Assembly (NCBI GenBank): GCA_003171235.1 | Contig: PMYM01000111.1 | Location: 1-10,202, forward strand | From: Phycisphaerales bacterium | GTDB taxonomy: Bacteria > Planctomycetota > Phycisphaerae > SM23-33 | DNA length: 10,202 bases | Reading direction: 5' to 3' | Shown here: one piece after another, positions 6,376 to 10,202 of the stretch | Layout of the letters: each line of letters starts with the position of its first letter | Numbering within the stretch: position 1 is the first letter of the stretch | Translations under genes and position numbers: made by a program | Notes under the pieces: model-generated | Seen by the model: the letters and a program-made list of their open reading frames with translations, nothing else | Databases searched by the model: none | What the model was told of the DNA's origin: nothing

Positions 6376-7734
6376 CTACCGGCTGAAACGCTTGGGCGGC
6401 ACGTAGCCGGTCAGGGCCAAAAACCGGCTGGTGTTGAGCACCGGCACCTGCAGGGCGCGTGCCTGGTCCATCAGTGCCTTGTACTGGTCGGCCTTTTTCA
6501 TCTGCTCGTTGTACATTTGCATGGTGGCGGCGTTGGCGTCATCGGCGGGCTTGGGGGGGCGAGGGGGTTCGGCGCCCACCACCAGGTAATCGGTCGTCAG
6601 CGACATTTCGTCGTCAACCTTGCCGCCGAAGCTCTGGATCAGGCCCTTGACGCGCTTGACGCCGTCGGCATCGGGCCGGCCCTGGTTGTAGAGGTCGAAC
6701 TCGCCCTCGACCACGAAATTCATCTGGCGGTGAGGATTGTAAACCAGGTTGGAGATCAGGTCGTTCTCGGTAATGACCTCGTCCTTGGCCACTTCGACGA
6801 TCTTGGCCTCGCTGACGTTGGGGCCGACGCTGCTCACGATGATCTTGGCCTTGGGCTTGCCGTCGGCCGGAATGCCCGTCGAGGGGAAGACGGCGAACGG
6901 CAGGCCGGGCGTGACCTGCTCCTGCTGGCCGATGTTGATGTACACCACGCCCTGCTCGCTCAGCGCCTTGGAGATCTTGCCGTCGGGCAGCTTCATCGCC
7001 ACTTCGCCCAGGTTGGGGGTGCCCTTGAGGTTGCGGACGTCGGTCTCGAGTTTGGTGATGGCCGTGTCCCGGTTATGCAGGTCGGCGTTCTTGGTCTCCA
7101 TCTCCTTGCTGAGGGCGGTCAACTGCTTGTCCTTCTCGGCGGTCAGGGCAGCCTGCTTGGCCATTTCGTCCTGCCAGGTCTTATTCTTGGCGCCCAGTTG
7201 CCGGTCGAAATCATCCTGGGCCTTCTGCAGATCGCCTATCTTGGCGGTGAGGTCGGCCTTGCGGCCATCTTCGATGCTCTTGATCTGCTTGTCCTTATCC
7301 CCGATCAGCGAGTTCTTTGCTTCCAACTCCACGCGCAGATCCCCCATGGTCTTGTCGTTGGCAACAGCCAGACTGCAGAGACTTTCGACGGCCGCGGCCA
7401 TGCCCTCGTTGCGGGTGCTGTGGGCGTCGTCGTACTTGAAGACGCGGTCGGCATCAGCCAGGGCGACTTCGACCGAGGTCTCGGCCGCCTTGGCGGTGAC
7501 GGTGGCGCTTTCCTCCTTGCCGGTGATCTGGCGAATCAGCTCGGCGCGCTGCTTCTGGACGTCGCTCATGTCCTTGCCGACCTGCTGATTGCTGGTCCTG
7601 TAAGTGGCGTAAGCTTTTTCTTCCTTGTTCCACTTCATGTAGAACACCGCGGCCAGAGCCGCGCACATGAAGCACAGGAAGAACAGGATGATCAAAGGAT
7701 AGGGAGCGCTTCTTCGCTGGACTACGCGTGCCAT
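6376..7734 (-). CDS. Single-pass membrane coiled-coil protein with C-terminal BRCT-like domain
   Basis: This 452-residue protein has a basic N-terminus (MARVVQRRSAPYP), one membrane helix at 13-33, then a long charged coiled coil at about 45-236 that should lie on the far side of the membrane. Residues 238-337 form a beta-rich domain with the pattern VVYINIGQQEQVTPGLPFAVF, reminiscent of FlgT-C-like and related small barrels in envelope proteins. Residues 338-445 read like a BRCT domain: FVVEGEF, GLIQSFGGKV (370-371 are the glycine pair), TTDYLVVG (380-387), then after a 30-residue Pro/Ala-rich insertion, ARALQVPVLNTSRFLALTGY. This order matches the BRCT domain of bacterial LigA. The start at 7734 is chosen because AAGGAG (7743-7748) lies 8 bases upstream and the protein then begins just ahead of its membrane helix. 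It is monocistronic, with its own terminator. Function is unknown; an anchored structural or envelope role is inferred from the architecture only. Confidence 0.85.
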   Translation of the reverse strand: MARVVQRRSAPYPLIILFFLCFMCAALAAVFYMKWNKEEKAYATYRTSNQQVGKDMSDVQKQRAELIRQITGKEESATVTAKAAETSVEVALADADRVFKYDDAHSTRNEGMAAAVESLCSLAVANDKTMGDLRVELEAKNSLIGDKDKQIKSIEDGRKADLTAKIGDLQKAQDDFDRQLGAKNKTWQDEMAKQAALTAEKDKQLTALSKEMETKNADLHNRDTAITKLETDVRNLKGTPNLGEVAMKLPDGKISKALSEQGVVYINIGQQEQVTPGLPFAVFPSTGIPADGKPKAKIIVSSVGPNVSEAKIVEVAKDEVITENDLISNLVYNPHRQMNFVVEGEFDLYNQGRPDADGVKRVKGLIQSFGGKVDDEMSLTTDYLVVGAEPPRPPKPADDANAATMQMYNEQMKKADQYKALMDQARALQVPVLNTSRFLALTGYVPPKRFSR

Positions 7735-7742
7735 ATCGCAGA

Positions 7743-7748
7743 CTCCTT
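7743..7748 (-). promoter_or_regulatory. Ribosome binding site deciding the ATG start at 7734
   Basis: AAGGAG on the minus strand lies 8 bases before the ATG. A longer in-frame reading from 7827 would add 31 residues with no ribosome site and lies within the predicted leader. Confidence 0.75.
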
Positions 7749-7830
7749 GGCCAAAGCCCTGGTGCATACCCAGCCGGCGCCGGGTGACAATCCGCCTGCC
7801 GCCTGCCTGGAACCGTCCAAGTGCCAAGGC

Positions 7831-7859
7831 AGTATCATCTTATACACCGGCGGCGTCAA
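7831..7859 (-). promoter_or_regulatory. Candidate proximal promoter of the membrane coiled-coil gene
   Basis: On the minus strand, TTGACG (7854-7859) and GATACT (7831-7836) have an ideal 17-base spacer. The leader would be about 90 bases long. Confidence 0.4.
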
Positions 7860-7888
7860 CAGGAAATTTCGCCGGCCAAACAAAGCTG

Positions 7889-7917
7889 ATTCTAGCAGGA
7901 GAAGAGGGGGCAGGCAA
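7889..7917 (-). promoter_or_regulatory. Candidate distal promoter of the membrane coiled-coil gene
   Basis: On the minus strand, TTGCCT (7912-7917) and TAGAAT (7889-7894) are 17 bases apart. The same two hexamers, 18 bases apart, precede the S41 gene at 331-360. It could act in tandem with the proximal candidate. Confidence 0.4.
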
Positions 7918-7958
7918 TCCTGCTTTTGCCCGGCTGGGGAAGCGGCCCCGGCGGGGCC

Positions 7959-8089
7959 GGGTGCATCGGCGTTTTGGGGATTCTGACGTGTCGCGGGCGT
8001 CTCGCCCGCGCGGTGTGGCCTCGGACGCGGGCGAGACGCCCGCGACACGGGAACGCCGGCCTTTCGTCCCCCAAAACGCTAATGCACCC
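7959..8089. repeat. Outer inverted repeat enclosing palindromic repeat copy 2
   Basis: The left arm 7959-7979 (GGGTGCAT, two variable bases, GCGTTTTGGGG) and the right arm 8069-8089 are inverted copies agreeing at 19 of 21 positions. They lie outside the inner palindrome at 7987-8049, separated from it by 7 and 19 bases. The whole 131-base unit is therefore a nested symmetric structure between two divergent genes. No transposase is encoded. It may be a larger mobile palindrome or one palindrome inserted in another. Confidence 0.7.
7987..8049. repeat. Palindromic repeat, copy 2 (perfect 24-bp arms)
   Basis: Arms at 7987-8010 and 8026-8049 are exact inverted copies over 24 bases with a 15-base spacer. 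Each arm contains CGCGGGC and GCCCGCG around a five-base centre, so alternative single-arm hairpins are possible. The 22-base core of the left arm is identical to the left arm of copy 1 at 3084-3105. The spacers of the two copies differ, which fits a dispersed family whose arms are constrained. Confidence 0.85.
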
Positions 8090-8104
8090 GCGGGGCCTGG
8101 GCGG

Positions 8105-8133
8105 TTGACTTGCCCGCCTGGGCCGGGTAGCCT
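8105..8133 (+). promoter_or_regulatory. Weak candidate promoter for polA
   Basis: TTGACT (8105-8110) and TAGCCT (8128-8133) are 17 bases apart; the -10 matches TATAAT at only three positions. Transcription would begin near 8140, about 11 bases before GTG 8151. It sits just outside the right arm of the nested repeat. Confidence 0.3.
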
Positions 8134-8150
8134 TGCGGCAGAGATTCCGG

Positions 8151-10202
8151 GTGGCAAAAACGATCTACATTATCGACGGGCATTGGCAAATCTACCGCGC
8201 ATACTATGCGCCTTTCCGGGACCTGCGCAGCCCCTCCGGCGAGCCCACCCGCGCCACCTACGTCTTCACCAGCATGCTGCTGAAGCTCATCGCCGAGCGC
8301 CGCCCGGACTGCCTGGTCATGGCCATGGATTCCGCCCGCCAGACCCTCCACCGCACCGCCCTGTACCCCCAGTACAAGATCCAGCGGGCCAAGCAGCCCG
8401 AGGACCTGCCCGTCCAGGTGCAGCGAATCGTGCAGATAGTCCAGGCCATGGGCATCCCCATCCTCAGGAAGGAGGGGTTCGAGGCCGACGACATCATGGC
8501 CACCGCCGCCGACCGCTTTGCCTCCCAGGGCCACCAGGTGGTGCTGGTCAGCCGCGACAAGGACCTCGACCAGGTAATCGGCCCCAACGTGACGCTCTAC
8601 GACCCGATGAAGAATCAGACGCTCGACGCCGAGGCGCTGGTCCGGCAGAAGGGTTTCCCCCCCGACAAGGCGGTGGACGTGCTGGCCCTGGCCGGCGACG
8701 ATTCCGACAACGTGCCGGGAATTCCCGGGGTGGGGACCAAGACGGCCGCCGCCTTGGTGGCCAGGTTCGGTTCGGCCGAGGAAGTCATCCGGCACGCCGA
8801 CCAGCTCACCCCCAAGCTGCAAGAGAACGTCAAGGCCAGCGCCGCACAGGTTTCACTGGCCAAGCAACTGGTGACGCTGGACCGGGCGGTGGATATCCCG
8901 TTGGACCTGGAGCAGTTGACCTTCAGCGGCGTGCGCGTCGCGGCCATGCAGCCGATTTTCTCTGAGCTGGGCTTCACTCGCCTGCTCGACCAACTGGATA
9001 AACTTCCGCGGGATCGCGTCAGTCAATCGACCCAACAGGCGCCGCCGGCCCCCAAGGCCGCCCCGCAGACCAGCAGGCCACGCACCATCAATTCCCAGTT
9101 CGACTATCGCTGCGTGGACACGCCCGAGGAATTCGAAAAGGTCCTGGGCGAAGTCCGCGGGCAGGCTCGCCTGGCCATCGACACCCAGGCAACTCATCAA
9201 CAGCCGATGTGGGCGGAGCTGGTGGGAATTGGGCTGTCCTGGCAGGGGGGGCGGGCGGTGTACATTCCCCTGGCTGGCCCCCTGGCGGCCAAAACCCTGG
9301 CGCGAGAGACGGTCCGGGCGGGCCTGGGGCCGATCCTGGCCGATCCGGCCGTCGAAAAGGTCGGCCACGACCTCAAGTACGATCTGCTGGTGCTGGGCAA
9401 CGCCGGTTTCACCGTGGCCGGGCCGATGTTCGACACCATGCTGGCGGCGTATTGCCTGGAGGCCGATCGCGGCAGTTATCGCCTCTCGTCGCTGGCCCTG
9501 GAGATGCTCAACCACGAAACGCTGCCCATCGAGGCCCTGCTGGGCAAGGGCCGCAACCAGATAACCATCGACCAGGCACCGTGCGAGCTGGTCGCCCGCC
9601 ACTGCGGCGAGGACGCCGACATGGCCCTGCGCCTGCGCGAAGTGCTCTTGGAGCGGCTGGGGCAGGAGAAGCTGGCGGACCTTTTCCACCGCATCGAGAT
9701 GGCGCTGCTGCCGGTGCTGGTGGAGATGGAGCGTAACGGCATCGCCGTGGACCCCTCGGAATTGAAGCGGCAGGAGGTGATGCTTTCCAAGCGGGCCGAC
9801 GAGCTGCGCGACCGCATCATGGCCGCCGCCGGCACAACCTTCAACCCCGATTCGCCCAAACAACTGGCCGACGTGCTGTTCACGCGCCTCGGCCTGCCCA
9901 GCCTCCGCAAGACCAAGACCGGCCCCAGCACCGACGTGGGCGTGCTGGCGGAGTTGGCCGTCCTGCACGAAGTGCCGGGCCTGGTGCTGGAGTATCGCCA
10001 GGCGACCAAGCTTTTGGGCACCTACGCCTCGGCCCTGGCCCGGTGCATCCACCCGCGGACCGGCCGCGTGCATACCAGCTTCAACCAGGCGGGCACCGCC
10101 ACCGGGCGGCTTTCCTCCAGCGACCCCAACCTGCAGAACATCCCCATCCGCAGCGAACTGGGAAGGCAGATCCGCGCCGCCTTCGTGGCCGGGCCGGGCA
10201 AC
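8151..10202 (+). CDS. polA: DNA polymerase I (partial, 3' end off window)
   Basis: The 684 visible residues cover the 5'-nuclease domain, the 3'-5' exonuclease-type domain and the start of the polymerase domain of Pol I, which fills gaps and removes primers in replication and repair. The 5'-nuclease domain (1-285) has Asp9 in YIIDGHWQIYRA, YKIQRAKQPEDL, EADDI (Glu111, Asp113, Asp114), SRDKD (Asp136, Asp138), GDDSDN (183-187) and the helix-hairpin-helix GIPGVGTKTA, so it looks active. A Pro/Ala/Gln linker spans about 283-315. The exonuclease domain keeps Asp344, Asp411 (LKYD) and Asp488, but DTQ replaces DTE (Gln346) and His484 replaces the usual Tyr. The polymerase part includes TGRVHTSFNQAGTATGRLSS and DPNLQNIPIR and is cut just before motif A. 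The E. coli enzyme has 928 residues. GTG 8151 is chosen because the homology begins there; GAG at 8141-8143 is a weak ribosome site. TTG 8133 is the alternative start. Confidence 0.95.
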   Translation, partial: MAKTIYIIDGHWQIYRAYYAPFRDLRSPSGEPTRATYVFTSMLLKLIAERRPDCLVMAMDSARQTLHRTALYPQYKIQRAKQPEDLPVQVQRIVQIVQAMGIPILRKEGFEADDIMATAADRFASQGHQVVLVSRDKDLDQVIGPNVTLYDPMKNQTLDAEALVRQKGFPPDKAVDVLALAGDDSDNVPGIPGVGTKTAAALVARFGSAEEVIRHADQLTPKLQENVKASAAQVSLAKQLVTLDRAVDIPLDLEQLTFSGVRVAAMQPIFSELGFTRLLDQLDKLPRDRVSQSTQQAPPAPKAAPQTSRPRTINSQFDYRCVDTPEEFEKVLGEVRGQARLAIDTQATHQQPMWAELVGIGLSWQGGRAVYIPLAGPLAAKTLARETVRAGLGPILADPAVEKVGHDLKYDLLVLGNAGFTVAGPMFDTMLAAYCLEADRGSYRLSSLALEMLNHETLPIEALLGKGRNQITIDQAPCELVARHCGEDADMALRLREVLLERLGQEKLADLFHRIEMALLPVLVEMERNGIAVDPSELKRQEVMLSKRADELRDRIMAAAGTTFNPDSPKQLADVLFTRLGLPSLRKTKTGPSTDVGVLAELAVLHEVPGLVLEYRQATKLLGTYASALARCIHPRTGRVHTSFNQAGTATGRLSSSDPNLQNIPIRSELGRQIRAAFVAGPGN

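Larger units (their letters stand above)
7735..8150. other. Divergent intergenic region of 416 bases
   Basis: This gap separates the leftward membrane-protein gene from rightward polA. It holds a leader and two candidate promoters for the leftward gene (7831-7917), a GGCCCC-GGC-GGGGCC hairpin at 7944-7958, a nested inverted repeat (7959-8089) and a weak polA promoter (8105-8133). I see no convincing protein-coding gene; open frames across the palindrome give repetitive Arg/Pro/Ala translations. Confidence 0.6.

Noticed and set aside
6224..6406. Small plus-strand open frame after the YhcH-family gene
   Set aside because: It reads through both hairpins and into the antisense of the membrane-protein gene; it has no ribosome site.
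6343..7986. Plus-strand open frame of 547 codons opposite the membrane coiled-coil gene
   Set aside because: It is a Leu/Gly/Val/His-rich antisense product. The minus-strand gene has a ribosome site, membrane helix, coiled coil and terminator.
3084..8049. Possible CRISPR array
   Set aside because: There are only two palindromic units nearly 5 kb apart, with no regular spacers and no cas genes.
7784..8965. Plus-strand open frame running through the repeat into the polA region
   Set aside because: It is out of frame with polA, which shows full 5'-nuclease motifs; its sequence is low-complexity Arg/Pro/Gly.
8853..10073. Minus-strand open frame of 406 codons opposite polA
   Set aside because: It is antisense to the exonuclease and polymerase domains of polA, with no motif of its own.
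1..10202. tRNA, rRNA or riboswitch genes
   Set aside because: No cloverleaf, conserved rRNA segment or known riboswitch core was recognised in the gaps between genes.

Overview
The window is GC-rich bacterial DNA with long genes, frequent GTG starts and short GC-rich palindromes between genes. The protein types point to a member of the Planctomycetota, probably a Phycisphaerae-like lineage. They include a small N-terminally Cys-rich protein, a very long S41 protease, an ABC exporter with a cytosolic zinc-ribbon extension, and a membrane-anchored coiled-coil protein. The lineage is an inference from gene style and repeats; no marker RNA gene is present.

Layout from left to right. (1) The 5' part of a small unnamed Cys-rich protein gene runs leftward off the window edge (1-239, minus). 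(2) A divergent intergenic region leads into a large secreted S41 (C-terminal processing) peptidase, 435-3059 plus. (3) The next gap holds a double-hairpin palindromic repeat (3084-3151) and a perfect 30-bp palindrome that looks like a terminator (3184-3213). (4) A 764-residue ABC exporter half-transporter follows (3320-5614 plus). It appears to have an extended -10 promoter very close to its start codon. (5) A small YhcH/YjgK/YiaL (DUF386, NanQ-like) protein is encoded at 5771-6217 plus. (6) Two hairpins lie between convergent genes; the second (6312-6345) is a clear intrinsic terminator for the minus-strand gene. (7) A single-pass membrane coiled-coil protein with a C-terminal BRCT-like domain is encoded at 6376-7734 minus. 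(8) A 416-base divergent region holds two candidate promoters for that gene and a second copy of the palindromic repeat nested inside a larger inverted repeat. (9) polA (DNA polymerase I) starts at 8151 and runs off the right edge just before polymerase motif A. Its 5'-nuclease domain looks intact, but two of the usual catalytic residues of the 3'-5' exonuclease domain are changed.

The genes do not form an obvious single pathway. Most have their own promoter candidates and terminators, so this looks like a chromosomal core/housekeeping stretch and not a mobile or defence island. I found no phage, transposase, CRISPR, tRNA or rRNA feature. The points most worth a second look are the BRCT-like domain on an envelope protein, the repeated and nested palindromes, the altered proofreading site of Pol I, and the N-terminal sensor-like extension of the ABC exporter.
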